A stretch of 64,000 bases of DNA from Pokkaliibacter sp. MBI-7 (lineage in GTDB: Bacteria > Pseudomonadota > Gammaproteobacteria > Pseudomonadales > Balneatricaceae). A program made the translations under genes and the position numbers. The stretch covers positions 1,642,501-1,706,500 of the forward strand of contig NZ_JARVTG010000001.1 in assembly GCF_029846635.1 (NCBI RefSeq), in the 5' to 3' direction. Each line of letters opens with the position of its first letter. Within the stretch, counting starts at the first letter, position 1. Shown piece after piece: positions 44,493-54,350 of this stretch. The notes under the pieces were generated by a model. That model worked only from the letters and a program-made list of their open reading frames with translations, made no database searches and was not told the origin of the DNA.

Positions 44493-45269
44493 TTACTGTG
44501 CGCTGGGTATATTTAACCGGCTGAGCAGGCGCCCGAACGGCAGCTCCATCCTGCGCCCGGCCTGACGCATGGCATCCACCAGCTGACGGCTGGGAGCGTC
44601 AGGCGTCTGGTGCGGGAAGGCATAGACCACCACATTGCCCTCTTCCACCGGCAGCAACCAGTAACGACCGGGATAGCAGGCCTTGAACAGCTCTTCGTTC
44701 TGCGGGTGCCCGGACTGCCCACGCTGCCACTGGTTAAGCACAATGATGCCGTCACGTTTGAGCAGACGATTGCACTGATCAAGAAAGGCAGCGGTGCCCT
44801 GCGCGGAGGCCATGCCTTCTTCCAGATAGATATCCGCCAGAATCAGGTCATAGGCATCCAGCTCGGCGTTGTGGATAAACTCCACCGCATCCATCACATG
44901 TATCTGCATCTGCGGGTCAGCTTCGGGAAACTCGAAGAACTGTTTGGCGGCTTCATACACCTGACCGCGCAGCTCCACCACATCCATCTGCAACTCCGGC
45001 AGCAGGCGGCGCAGACCGCGGGGCAGCGTACCCGCACCGAGGCCCAGTACCAGCGCCCGTTTGGGTCTGGAGTGGAACACGCCCGTCATCAGCATCGCCT
45101 GCACATAGTCGTATTCCACCCAGTCAGGGCGGTGAATCAGGATGCAGGCCTGCTCGGTTTCCAGCTCCTCACCAAAACACAGAAAGCGGTAAGGGCCAGC
45201 TTCGACTACCCGAATAACACCCCAGGCGTCATACGCGCGCCATATTTCACGTTCATTGGTGGCCAGCAT
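44493..45269 (-). CDS. Spermidine-synthase-like methyltransferase-fold protein
   Basis: 258-residue SpeE-related protein. The Rossmann core ALVLGLGAGTLPRGL, acidic VVELRGQVYEAA and YDLILADIY match polyamine synthase-like folds. It lacks a membrane domain and the GGG-DG pattern of true spermidine synthase is altered, so aminopropyl transfer is uncertain. It is convergent with the phosphatase gene (13 nt apart). The ATG at 45269 has only a weak ribosome site. Confidence 0.8.
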   Translation of the reverse strand: MLATNEREIWRAYDAWGVIRVVEAGPYRFLCFGEELETEQACILIHRPDWVEYDYVQAMLMTGVFHSRPKRALVLGLGAGTLPRGLRRLLPELQMDVVELRGQVYEAAKQFFEFPEADPQMQIHVMDAVEFIHNAELDAYDLILADIYLEEGMASAQGTAAFLDQCNRLLKRDGIIVLNQWQRGQSGHPQNEELFKACYPGRYWLLPVEEGNVVVYAFPHQTPDAPSRQLVDAMRQAGRRMELPFGRLLSRLNIPSAQ

Positions 45270-45369
45270 CTGGGTATTCCGCAGAAAAGAAGAGAAATCA
45301 GAAAGGAAAGTCGCACATTCTATACTGACCGCAGTCCGGCAGCGAAGTCAGTCGCCGTGGTGCAATCAT

Positions 45370-45404
45370 GAAAAAAACAAGGCAGGTCGATCCGCCTGCC
45401 TTGT
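45370..45404 (-). terminator. Intrinsic terminator of the NlpC/P60 gene
   Basis: On the minus strand, ACAAGGCAGG and CCTGCCTTGT form a 10-bp stem around an 8-nt loop, directly followed by TTTTTTT. This is a classic rho-independent terminator 34 nt after the gene's stop. Confidence 0.9.
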
Positions 45405-45438
45405 CATTGTCCCGCCCACCGCCTGTTCAGGCGCCAGC

Positions 45439-46101
45439 TCAATTGGATACCAGCACCGGGCCGATATGCGTCCCTACCGCTACACCGCCCAGCGTGGCAG
45501 GTACCAGCTTCATCGGACGGCCAAACACTGGGTTCTTACCCCAGAAATTGGGTACCGGGCGCTGGCTGGTGCGGCCCGCTGTGGAAGAGGCATCCCATAC
45601 CCACACCCGGCCCTGACCATCGATATGGGAGAACACCGCAACGTGCGTCTCATAGCCCTGACTTTTCGGGTCAAAGAAAATCCAGTCGCCTTCACGCAGC
45701 TGCACCATGTCGGTCAGCGGATAGGTGTTGTATTTGTACAGGGCATCTGCGGTGACATCACCTTCCAGTTTGCTCTGGTAACGGAAGCCACGCAGCCCCA
45801 GCTGTGAATAAGACCATACCAGCAGCCCTGAACAGTCAAACCCGCGTGAGGGTGACTGGGCCCCCCAGACGTACGGCTTACCGACCTGAGTGCTGATGGT
45901 TTTGATGATCGATAACTGTTCCTGAGGCTCCAGCGGCACCTGCTCGTACTGCACCCCGTGGATAAGTTTGCCCGGATTACTGCTCGCGACGGGCTTGGTC
46001 TGATTGCCACTGCAACCTGCCAGTACCGCCGCCAGCACCAGTATCAACCACCCCTGAAATCGTGCCAAAGGCGTCCCACTGATCCTCGCCCAGACCTGCA
46101 T
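45439..46101 (-). CDS. NlpC/P60-family lipoprotein peptidase
   Basis: 220 residues. Signal peptide with lipobox LAGC (Cys30). The NlpC/P60 catalytic domain has Cys90 in RGFDCSGL and His153 in ETHVAVFSHI, with GDWIFFDP preceding. Such enzymes cut peptidoglycan stem peptides; as a lipoprotein it would be anchored at the outer or inner membrane facing the wall. GGGAAG lies before the ATG. It is divergent from the M32 carboxypeptidase and has its own terminator. Confidence 0.9.
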   Translation of the reverse strand: MQVWARISGTPLARFQGWLILVLAAVLAGCSGNQTKPVASSNPGKLIHGVQYEQVPLEPQEQLSIIKTISTQVGKPYVWGAQSPSRGFDCSGLLVWSYSQLGLRGFRYQSKLEGDVTADALYKYNTYPLTDMVQLREGDWIFFDPKSQGYETHVAVFSHIDGQGRVWVWDASSTAGRTSQRPVPNFWGKNPVFGRPMKLVPATLGGVAVGTHIGPVLVSN

Positions 46102-46303
46102 AATACTTCCCCTAAACCTTCAATCCGCCCCTGCCACCGGGGTAATTCCATTTCCCGGCGAATGCCCACTGCCGGGTCACATGCTCCTGGGAGCCATTTC
46201 ACTGCTATTTACGCTAGTATTTCAGCCCATGCCTGAGCGCGATCACGTCACCACCCGGTACGTTGCCGCGCTCTCCCTGTCTTGTCCTGATCAGGAAGTA
46301 CCC

Positions 46304-47806
46304 ATGACCAAGTCCTCCACGCCCGAGAGCATGTTGCCTCTGCAAGGCCTGTTCCAGCGCCAGCACCACTTTCAGCATCTGCTGGCCATGGCCCACTGGG
46401 ATCAGGCGACGATGATGCCCGATCACGGTGCCGAGGCCCGCGCCGACGCCATCGCCGAACTGGAAACCCTGTGCCATCAGCAGCTGACTGCACCACAGGT
46501 GGAGGAATGGCTGAATCAGGCGGCACAGGATAGCACGCTGGATGCCAAACAGAAGGCCAGTCTGCGTGAAATGCAGCGCCAGTGGCGGCAGGCGGCGGTA
46601 TTACCGGAACAGCTGGTGAAGGCACAAAGCCTTGCCGGTGCCCGGTGTGAACATGCCTGGCGTGAACAGCGCAAGGCCAACGACTGGCAAGGCTTTGCCG
46701 CCAATCTCAAGGAAGTGGTGGCACTGTCACGGGAAGAGGCGCAGATCCGAGCGGCAGCCACCGGCAGCACGCCTTATGAAGCGCTGATGGAGCTGTATGA
46801 GCCCGGCATGAACTGTGCCCGCATCGACAGCCTGTTCGGAGACATGAAGACCTGGCTGCCGGGCATGATCCATGACGTGGTGGAGAAGCAGCGCAGCCTC
46901 AGTATCGTGCAGCCACAACCGCCTTTTTCTCCGGCGGCACAGCAGCAGCTGGGGCGGGCGGTCATGGCGCTGCTGGGATTCGATTTCCATGCTGGCCGTC
47001 TGGACATCTCCGCCCATCCGTTCTGCGGTGGGGTACCTGAAGATGTCCGTATCACCACCCGTTACAGCGAGCAGGATTTTACCCAGAGCCTGATGGGCAT
47101 CGTGCATGAGACCGGCCATGCCCGCTACGAGCAGAATCTGCCTGCAGACTGGCTGAAACTGCCGGTAGGTGCGGCGCGCTCCATGGGTGTTCATGAGTCA
47201 CAAAGCCTGTTCTTCGAGATGCAGCTGGGCCGTCATCCGGCCTTTCTGGCACGTATCCACCCGCTGATCGGTGAGCATCTGGGCCAGCGTCCCGGGATGG
47301 ACCTGGCTAATCTGCAGCGTCTGTACAGTCAGGTGGAGCCGGGCTTTATCCGCGTCGATGCCGATGAAGTCACCTATCCCTGCCATGTCATCCTGCGCTA
47401 TGAAATCGAACGGGATCTGATGAATGGCACGCTTGAGGTCGAACATATCCCCGAGCGCTGGGATGCCGCCATGCAGCAGTACCTGGGGCTTTCTACCGCA
47501 GGCAACTACCGCAATGGCTGCATGCAGGACATTCACTGGACCGACGGCTCTTTTGGCTACTTCCCCAGCTATACCCTCGGTGCCATGATTGCCGCCCAAC
47601 TGGCAGCCAGTGTGCGCGATCAGCTGGGAGATATCGGTGAACTGATCGCGCAGGACCGGCTGGCCGAGGTGTTCGGCTGGCTACGCCAGCATATCTGGCA
47701 GCAGGGCAGCCTGCTGGAAACCAGCGAGCTGCTGCGTCAGGCCACCGGCGAGGACCTGTCAGCGCGCTTCTTCAGGGCTCACCTGCAGGCCCGCTACCTC
47801 GGCTGA
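46304..47806 (+). CDS. Carboxypeptidase M32
   Basis: 500-residue cytosolic metallocarboxypeptidase (thermostable carboxypeptidase 1 family). Zinc motif HETGH at about 268-272, with the downstream Glu in GVHESQSLFFE. Family features LAMAHWDQATMMP and HPFCGGVPEDVRITTRY are present. Length matches the M32 family (about 500). The ATG at 46304 has GGAAG 7 nt upstream; the frame runs back to 46181 but those residues do not fit. It is a single gene. Confidence 0.93.
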   Translation: MTKSSTPESMLPLQGLFQRQHHFQHLLAMAHWDQATMMPDHGAEARADAIAELETLCHQQLTAPQVEEWLNQAAQDSTLDAKQKASLREMQRQWRQAAVLPEQLVKAQSLAGARCEHAWREQRKANDWQGFAANLKEVVALSREEAQIRAAATGSTPYEALMELYEPGMNCARIDSLFGDMKTWLPGMIHDVVEKQRSLSIVQPQPPFSPAAQQQLGRAVMALLGFDFHAGRLDISAHPFCGGVPEDVRITTRYSEQDFTQSLMGIVHETGHARYEQNLPADWLKLPVGAARSMGVHESQSLFFEMQLGRHPAFLARIHPLIGEHLGQRPGMDLANLQRLYSQVEPGFIRVDADEVTYPCHVILRYEIERDLMNGTLEVEHIPERWDAAMQQYLGLSTAGNYRNGCMQDIHWTDGSFGYFPSYTLGAMIAAQLAASVRDQLGDIGELIAQDRLAEVFGWLRQHIWQQGSLLETSELLRQATGEDLSARFFRAHLQARYLG

Positions 47807-47958
47807 CCCTGTGAGGTACCGGTCAGCGCAGGCTGGCCGGAGCCAGATAAACCAACTGGTCGAGAAAAAGTACCTGCCTCTGCCCGGGACAGGTATCATC
47901 GTGCCGGCATGACCGCGCCGTGTCCGACGGCATGTGAGCTGGCTTATCGGAGAATGGT

Positions 47959-49122
47959 TTGAACTGGATTGATGTCCCCTCGCTGATGCTCGTCACCCTG
48001 TTTGCTTCGCTGGTTGGGATGGCCATCTTCAGTACCCTGTGGCACACCTTCCCACGGGAAAAGAGCTTCCCTCTGCTGGCCGCCTCGAATCTGGCCTGCC
48101 TGACGGGCATTGCCACCATGCTGCTGCGACCCGTAACAGGGACACCAGTCAGTGCCATCAGCGGCAATCTGCTTCTGCCCTGCGCCTTCCTGCTGACCGT
48201 GGCTGCCTTCAGGCAATTACAGAATACCCGTATCGCCCGCTGGCCCTGGCTACTGCCACCGCTGCTGGTCACCGTAATGTGTGTGATCGGTTTCGAGCCG
48301 GAGATGCTGGGCCTGCGTGGCCAGTGCTATTCTCTGGTGGCCATGCTGATCAGTGTCATCCTGCTGGCGGACTGCTACCGGCTGCGTACCCGGGCCCGCG
48401 GGCTGGGCATGATCCTGCTGGTGTGCATGGGCATCGTCGAGCTCTGGGTCAACCTGATCAGGATCATACTGATCGAAATGTATCCCCAAACCAGCGTGCT
48501 GCAGCAGCACCCGGGCACGGTGGTGATTTACCTTGGTGGCGTGATCTATCTGTTCCTGCAGCCACTGGCCTTCCTGCTGATGTATCAGCAGCAACTGCAT
48601 CAGCGTCTTCAATACCGGGCCGATCATGATGGTCTGACCGAACTGCTCAACCGCCATGCGTTCATTCGTCAGGCCAGCAACCTGCTCCGGCAGGCACAAC
48701 AGCAGCAACAGCGGCTGTCACTGGCACTGATTGATCTGGACTGGTTCAAGCGCATCAATGACAGCTACGGTCATCAGGCAGGCGATGCGGCGCTGGCACA
48801 CTTTGCCGGGCTGATGACACATGAACTGCACAATGCGACCGGATCGCAGAATATTCTGCTAGCCCGGGTAGGTGGCGAAGAATTTGCAGCGTTGTGGTTA
48901 GGCCTCAGTGCCAAAGAAGCCAGTCTGCAGATGCATCGCCTGCGCAATGTACTGGCCCAGCATCAGCTGGAATGGGATGGCGTACCACTGACGGTTACCT
49001 TCAGCTGCGGGTTGGCTGAACTGGCGGCAGAGCAGCAGACCTTTGATGAGCTGTACAGCAGTGCCGACCACCTGCTGTACCACGCCAAGGATAATGGCCG
49101 GGACTGCCTCAGCCTCGGCTGA
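47959..49122 (+). CDS. Membrane diguanylate cyclase 1 of a tandem trio
   Basis: About 387 residues: six or so N-terminal hydrophobic helices with no recognised sensory domain, then a GGDEF domain with DGLTELLNRHAFI, LIDLDWFKRINDSYGHQ and active site RVGGEEF near 305. It should make cyclic di-GMP at the inner membrane. The RxxD product-inhibition site five residues before the active loop is absent. Start is TTG (TTG AAC TGG) with GGAG 6 nt upstream. The next gene begins with the same codons, which supports this choice. Confidence 0.9.
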   Translation: MNWIDVPSLMLVTLFASLVGMAIFSTLWHTFPREKSFPLLAASNLACLTGIATMLLRPVTGTPVSAISGNLLLPCAFLLTVAAFRQLQNTRIARWPWLLPPLLVTVMCVIGFEPEMLGLRGQCYSLVAMLISVILLADCYRLRTRARGLGMILLVCMGIVELWVNLIRIILIEMYPQTSVLQQHPGTVVIYLGGVIYLFLQPLAFLLMYQQQLHQRLQYRADHDGLTELLNRHAFIRQASNLLRQAQQQQQRLSLALIDLDWFKRINDSYGHQAGDAALAHFAGLMTHELHNATGSQNILLARVGGEEFAALWLGLSAKEASLQMHRLRNVLAQHQLEWDGVPLTVTFSCGLAELAAEQQTFDELYSSADHLLYHAKDNGRDCLSLG

Positions 49123-49299
49123 GGCCGAACCTTAACCGGCCTTACAGGCAGCACCTAAGTACAGTGGTGACTGCCGGTCAGCAATGGTATTAATAGCGCT
49201 CGCGTCTAAAAAACGCTGAACTGTACATCAGCCGGTCATAACGCCCGGCTAACCTGACCACAGTCCTCCGCCAAACGCTGTAATGGAGTGGGATACACC

Positions 49300-50445
49300 T
49301 TGAACTGGCTCGACCTGCCAACCCTGATTGCCGTCAATGTCTTTGCCAGTCTGGTGTTTATGGGCATTTTCTTTTCGCTCTGGCGCTACCACCCGGAAGA
49401 AAGCAGCTTTATATGGCCCTTCTGCTCCGGCCTCAGTCTGTTCACCGGTATCTGCATGTTCCTGCTGCGCCCCTGGCTGCATGATCTGATCAGTATTCTG
49501 GTGGGTAATATTGGCATTCTTTACGGCCATATTTTTATCCTGACGGCGGTCCGCAGCCTGTATCGCCAGCGTCTGTATGGCGTGTACTGGCTGGTGCCGC
49601 TGCCGTTGCTGCTGGCGCTGCTGGTTTTCACCTTCGTTATCCCGTCCATGAGCTACCGGGTCATAGCCTTCTGCCTTTCTGCGATTGTCGTCTCCGCCCT
49701 GCTGCTTGCTGATCTGCGTCTGGCCTATCGGCAGGGCCATCGCCTTGGCAGTATGACCCTGCTGGTTGCCGCGCTGACCGACCTGCTGGTACAGAGTGGC
49801 CGCATTATCCTGACACTGGCCTACCCACTGGATGGCCAGCTGTTTGATGCCAATCCCGGTTCATTACTGGCACTGATCAACGGCCTGTCCTATCTGGTAC
49901 TGTGCCCGCTGGGTTTCATGATGCTCTACAACGAGCGCCTGCAGGGCCAGCTGAAACAGGAAGCCACTCATGACCATCTCACCGGCCTGCTCAATCTGCG
50001 GGCCTTTCTGACGGAAGCAGAGCAACTGCTGCAGTCGCCACGACGCCAGGCCATCACACTGGCACTGATTGATCTGGACTGGTTCAAAAAGATCAATGAC
50101 AACTATGGTCATCAGGCGGGAGATCATGTGCTGGAGTACTTTGCCCAGCTGCTGAGCATGACGCTGCACGGCTCCGACGCCTGCATCGGACGGGTCGGTG
50201 GAGAGGAGTTTGCGGTGCTGTGGCACAACGACAGCGAACAGGCCCGCGAGGGGCTGGAGCGACTGCGCCAGCATCTTCAGCATCAGCCCCCCTACTGGGA
50301 AAGACAGGCCATCGCCCTCACCTTCAGCTGTGGCATGGTCAGTCTGGGGCCAGAGTGCAGCACCTTCGACAGCCTGTACCGCGAAGCCGACCGCCAGCTC
50401 TATCAGGCCAAGGAAAATGGCCGTAACTGCCTGAGTATGGCTTAA
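49300..50445 (+). CDS. Membrane diguanylate cyclase 2 of a tandem trio
   Basis: About 381 residues, paralogous to the preceding gene throughout: the N terminus LNWLDLPTL corresponds to LNWIDVPSL, with multi-helix membrane region and GGDEF domain (LIDLDWFKKINDNYGHQ, RVGGEEFAVLW near 300). The position of the I-site Arg is occupied by His (HGSD). TTG at 49300 has GGAG 11 nt upstream; a GTG at 49288 overlaps that site and is less likely. It is separated from its neighbours by about 150-180 bp gaps. Confidence 0.9.
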   Translation: MNWLDLPTLIAVNVFASLVFMGIFFSLWRYHPEESSFIWPFCSGLSLFTGICMFLLRPWLHDLISILVGNIGILYGHIFILTAVRSLYRQRLYGVYWLVPLPLLLALLVFTFVIPSMSYRVIAFCLSAIVVSALLLADLRLAYRQGHRLGSMTLLVAALTDLLVQSGRIILTLAYPLDGQLFDANPGSLLALINGLSYLVLCPLGFMMLYNERLQGQLKQEATHDHLTGLLNLRAFLTEAEQLLQSPRRQAITLALIDLDWFKKINDNYGHQAGDHVLEYFAQLLSMTLHGSDACIGRVGGEEFAVLWHNDSEQAREGLERLRQHLQHQPPYWERQAIALTFSCGMVSLGPECSTFDSLYREADRQLYQAKENGRNCLSMA

Positions 50446-50590
50446 CCTCATTGCCGTCCGGGGCGCAGCCCCTCACCAGCGCCGCAGACTCACCGCACCA
50501 CGCCATTCTGCCGGTCAGCACAGCAGGCGGATCACGGCTGCGCTATGGTTATCTGATTCGCATTTCCACCAGCCGACCGTCGCCACGCCC

Positions 50591-51775
50591 ATGACGACGT
50601 ACCGAGGTACCGGAGTGGACTGGCTCGATATCCCGACTCTGACTTTCGTCGCCCAGTTTGCCAGCATCATCTCGCTGGCGGTGTTCATCTATCTGTGGCG
50701 CAACAACCCGGGCTCCCGCGCTTTCTCATGGCTGGCCGGCAGCAGTCTGTGCATGTCACTGGGCATTTTTCTGATTCTGGGATTACGCTTCCTGCCCGCC
50801 GCCTTCTGTATCATCGCCGGTAATGCCAGCCTGATGTACAGCGGCGTCATGCTGGCCCACGGCACACGTCAGCTGTACCTGCGCCCCCTGTGCTGGCTGT
50901 ACTGGCTGACGCCACTGCCGATGCTGCTGGCCACCGGCTATTTCACCCTGATTACACCTGATGTCGGTGCGCGGGTGGTGACCTACAGTGCGACCGTGGT
51001 CATTATCACCGGCTACTTTGCTTATGAACTGCGCCGCCCTCTGCACCCCCGGGGCAGCAGCGCCCGCTTTGTCCTGCTGACCGTGGCCAGTATCGACATT
51101 GCTGTCAATCTGCTGCGGGTCTGGCTGACGCTGGCCGCGCCTCAGCAGCACGGGCTGCTCACCAGTGTTGGCAGCAATGCTACGGCGCTGGCCTTTCTCA
51201 ACGGCTTGCTGTATCTGTCACTGCTGCCGCTGGGTTTCATGATGCTGCATGACGAGCGCCTGCAGCTGCATCTGCAGCATCAGGCTGACCACGACGACCT
51301 GACCCAGCTGCTCAGCCGCCGGGCGTTCATGGAGCATGCAGAACAGGTCATCAGCGATGCCCGGCAGCGTAAACACAGCGCCACGCTGGCCATTATTGAT
51401 CTGGACTGGTTTAAGCAGATTAACGATGGCTATGGCCATCTGGCAGGGGATTACGTACTGGCTTTTTTTGCCCGTATGCTGCTGCGTGAAACCCACGGCA
51501 GCCCGGCCATCACAGGCCGTATCGGCGGCGAAGAATTCGCTGTGCTGTGGCCGGGGCTGACGGCCAGGGAAACGAGTATTCACCTGTACCGACTGCAAAA
51601 CAGCCTGAAATCGTCGCCCATGGAGTGGGATGGCATACCCATTAGTCTGACTTTCAGCTCTGGGCTCGCAGAACTGAACGACAATCAGCAAAAATTTGAT
51701 ACTCTATACCGCCATGCCGATGCGCAGCTGTATCTCGCCAAGGAAAACGGTCGGGACTGTCTGTTCGGCGTGTGA
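50591..51775 (+). CDS. Membrane diguanylate cyclase 3 of a tandem trio
   Basis: 394 residues, third paralogue: VDWLDIPTL near the N terminus, the same membrane-helix pattern, GGDEF with LIDLDWFKQINDGYGHL and RIGGEEFAVLW near 312, and no RxxD I-site. ATG at 50591 lacks a good ribosome site; GTG at 50615 would give the same N terminus as the paralogues but GGAG touches it. The three genes probably arose by tandem duplication; each could read a different membrane cue. Confidence 0.88.
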   Translation: MTTYRGTGVDWLDIPTLTFVAQFASIISLAVFIYLWRNNPGSRAFSWLAGSSLCMSLGIFLILGLRFLPAAFCIIAGNASLMYSGVMLAHGTRQLYLRPLCWLYWLTPLPMLLATGYFTLITPDVGARVVTYSATVVIITGYFAYELRRPLHPRGSSARFVLLTVASIDIAVNLLRVWLTLAAPQQHGLLTSVGSNATALAFLNGLLYLSLLPLGFMMLHDERLQLHLQHQADHDDLTQLLSRRAFMEHAEQVISDARQRKHSATLAIIDLDWFKQINDGYGHLAGDYVLAFFARMLLRETHGSPAITGRIGGEEFAVLWPGLTARETSIHLYRLQNSLKSSPMEWDGIPISLTFSSGLAELNDNQQKFDTLYRHADAQLYLAKENGRDCLFGV

Positions 51776-51851
51776 GGTGGCCGGCCTGCAGACATACCGT
51801 CGCCGGTAAGAAGCCACCCTGGCATATTGCTAATTCGGGATAATCATAACG

Positions 51852-53303
51852 ATGTTGAGCCAGTTGACCCCCACCCTGCTCTGGGCCCATTTTCAGACCC
51901 TCTGTAATACCCCACGCCCCTCAGGCCATGAAGCCACCATCCGCAGCAAACTGATCGACTGGGCCGAGCGCCGTCAGTTGCAGTGGCAGACGGATGACGC
52001 CGGCAATCTGCTGATCCGCAAACCTGCCAGTGCAGGTAGGGAAAACCGCCAGAGTGTGGTGCTGCAGGGCCATCTGGACATCGTGGCCCAGCAGAATGAG
52101 GGCACTGGCCACGACTTCACCCGCGACCCCATTCGCACCCGCATTATCGATGGCTGGGTGCATGCCACCGGTACCACCCTTGGCGCCGATAACGGCATGG
52201 GTGTCGCCGCTGCGCTGGCAGTGCTGGAAAGCGACGAGATTGCGCACGGCCCTATCGAAGCCCTGTTTACCATCGAAGAAGAAAGCAGCATGCGCGGTGC
52301 ACTGGAGCTGCAACCGGGCTGGCTGCAAAGTCAGCTGATGCTCAACCTCGACTCAGAAGACCGGGGCGAAGTGTACGTCGGCTGCGCCGGTGGCATGGAC
52401 GTCAATGTCCAGGGTCAGTTCGAGCAAAGCCCCCTGCCGGCGGACTGGCAGGTATTCCAGATCGATATCAAAGGCCTGCGCGGTGGCCACTCCGGCCTCG
52501 ATATCGACAAGGGCCGCGGCAATGCCAACCGCCTGCTGGTGCGCCTGCTGATCGAACTGGGCAAAGACAGCTCGTTGCGACTGGCCAGCTTCAGTGGTGG
52601 CACCCTGCGTAATGCCCTGCCTCGTGAAGCCCATGCCATCATCGCTCTGCCAGCCGATGAAGAAGACAAACTGGTGCAGCTGATCAGTCAGCTGAACAGC
52701 CTCTACCGGGCTGAACTGATGGGCGTGGACGAAGGCGTAGTCATCAGCCAGCGTACCGCCAGCGCCACTCAGGCCCTGACCAGTGATGCCAGCCGTACCC
52801 TGCTCAATGCACTTAACGCCGCACCACACGGTGTGGAGCGCATGAGCCCGCACTTCCATAATGTGGTGGAAACCTCCAATAACCTCGGCGTAGTGCGCCT
52901 GCAGGACGGCCAGTTTGAATGCTGCCTGCTGGTGCGCTCTCTGCGCGATCAGTCCACTCAGGTACTGGCCGACCGCATCCACAGCCTGTTCACCCTCGCA
53001 GGCTGTCAGGTACAGGGCGAAAACGCCTATCCCGGCTGGACCCCCAACCCGCACTCGCAGCTGCTGAACCTGTTTCAGGACGTGCACCAGCAGGTGTTCA
53101 GCAAGCCCGCCGAGGTCAAGGTGATTCACGCCGGCCTTGAGTGCGGCATCATCGGCGCGACTTACCCGCAGATGGATATGGTGTCTTTTGGTCCGATCAT
53201 TCGCGGTGCTCACTCACCGGATGAACGGGTCAACATCGAGTCGGTTGCCGACTACTGGAAACTGCTGGTCGCCCTGCTGGAAGCTGTTCCCGCCCGCGCC
53301 TGA
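51852..53303 (+). CDS. pepD: Aminoacyl-histidine dipeptidase (PepD)
   Basis: 483-residue M20C zinc dipeptidase cleaving Xaa-His dipeptides in the cytosol. Metal and active-site motifs: VVLQGHLDIV near 68-77, TTLGADNGMGVA (bridging Asp), IEEESSMRGA (catalytic Glu and ligand), LNLDSEDRGEVYVGCAGG, and GLECGIIG near the C terminus. The length equals E. coli PepD (485). It follows the cyclase trio by 76 bp and ends at a GC-rich hairpin. Confidence 0.94.
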   Translation: MLSQLTPTLLWAHFQTLCNTPRPSGHEATIRSKLIDWAERRQLQWQTDDAGNLLIRKPASAGRENRQSVVLQGHLDIVAQQNEGTGHDFTRDPIRTRIIDGWVHATGTTLGADNGMGVAAALAVLESDEIAHGPIEALFTIEEESSMRGALELQPGWLQSQLMLNLDSEDRGEVYVGCAGGMDVNVQGQFEQSPLPADWQVFQIDIKGLRGGHSGLDIDKGRGNANRLLVRLLIELGKDSSLRLASFSGGTLRNALPREAHAIIALPADEEDKLVQLISQLNSLYRAELMGVDEGVVISQRTASATQALTSDASRTLLNALNAAPHGVERMSPHFHNVVETSNNLGVVRLQDGQFECCLLVRSLRDQSTQVLADRIHSLFTLAGCQVQGENAYPGWTPNPHSQLLNLFQDVHQQVFSKPAEVKVIHAGLECGIIGATYPQMDMVSFGPIIRGAHSPDERVNIESVADYWKLLVALLEAVPARA

Positions 53304-53319
53304 CCCGTCAAGCATAAAT

Positions 53320-53357
53320 ACCCGGCCACGGTCCGCCTGAACAGACTGTGGCCGGGT
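53320..53357 (+). terminator. GC-rich hairpin after pepD
   Basis: ACCCGGCCAC pairs with GTGGCCGGGT (10 bp) around an 18-nt loop, 16 nt after the pepD stop and before lysR. No U-run follows, so termination is likely but not certain. Confidence 0.55.
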
Positions 53358-53419
53358 CAATCACAGCGCCTGCGGCAGGCTCATGCTAGGATGGTTGGCC
53401 CAACGTTAAGGACAACCTC

Positions 53420-54337
53420 ATGCCTGCCATCGAACGCATCAGCGATCTCGACATGTTCCTGCATATCGTCAGTGGCGGCAGCCTGTCAGCGGCCGCCCGT
53501 GAACTGAATCTGTCCCTTGCCGTTATTTCTACCCGGCTGGCCAGGCTGGAGGAAGCGCTGGGTGTCAGGCTGCTCAATCGCAGTACCCGCCGCCTGAGCC
53601 TGACCGAGGAAGGAGCCGAGTTCTATCAGCGCGCACAGAAACTGATGAGTGATCTGCAGGACACCGAAGAGGCGCTGGGTCAGCACTCTCAGGAACCACG
53701 CGGCAAGTTGCGCATCACCTGCACCAGCGGCTTTGGCCGCCGTCATATCGCCCCGCGCCTGCCGAAGTTTCATACACTCTATCCACAGATCGTCATTGAG
53801 CTGCTGGCTACCGATACCATCGTCGATATCGTCAAGGAGCGGATTGATCTGGCTATCCGTCAGGCTAACCTGCCCGACTCCAGCCTCAAGCTGCGCACCA
53901 TCGCACCCAATCGACGGGTGGTGTGTGCGGCACCTTCCTATCTGCAGCAGCACGGCACACCGGCCACGCCCGACGAACTACGGGCGCATCGCTGTATTGC
54001 CATTGGCAATCCACCGCTGAGCTTATGGAACTTTATCGACCCCAGAGATGGCGCCGAGCTGCAGGTAGAAGTACCGGTCTGTTTTCGCACTAATGATGGT
54101 GAGATTGCCCACAACGCGGCGCTGGCCGGTACCGGGCTGGTATGGAAGTCGTGGCTGGATGTCGCCGAGGATTTACAGCAGGGCGCGCTAATTGAAGTAT
54201 TACCCGAGTGGCACTCCCCCTGGGTGCCGGTGCAGGTGGTCTATCCCAGCAACCGCCAGCAACCGGCCAAGGTGCGTGCCTTTATCGACTTTCTGATCGA
54301 TGAGCTGGCCAGCCTCGATCAGCCCCGAAAGCCATAA
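53420..54337 (+). CDS. LysR-family transcriptional regulator
   Basis: 305 residues. The N-terminal winged HTH spans about 5-64 (SLSAAARELNLSLAVISTRLARLEEALGVRLLNRSTRRLSLTEEG region). A periplasmic-binding-like effector domain follows, with PRGKLRITCTSGFGRRHIAP and CFRTNDGEIAHNAALAGTG. It resembles the DsdC/YafC/AaeR group that often controls an adjacent oxidoreductase. The aldo/keto reductase is convergent 13 bp away. AAGGAC precedes the ATG by about 8 nt. Confidence 0.92.
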   Translation: MPAIERISDLDMFLHIVSGGSLSAAARELNLSLAVISTRLARLEEALGVRLLNRSTRRLSLTEEGAEFYQRAQKLMSDLQDTEEALGQHSQEPRGKLRITCTSGFGRRHIAPRLPKFHTLYPQIVIELLATDTIVDIVKERIDLAIRQANLPDSSLKLRTIAPNRRVVCAAPSYLQQHGTPATPDELRAHRCIAIGNPPLSLWNFIDPRDGAELQVEVPVCFRTNDGEIAHNAALAGTGLVWKSWLDVAEDLQQGALIEVLPEWHSPWVPVQVVYPSNRQQPAKVRAFIDFLIDELASLDQPRKP

Positions 54338-54350
54338 CAGCCGCGCGCAA

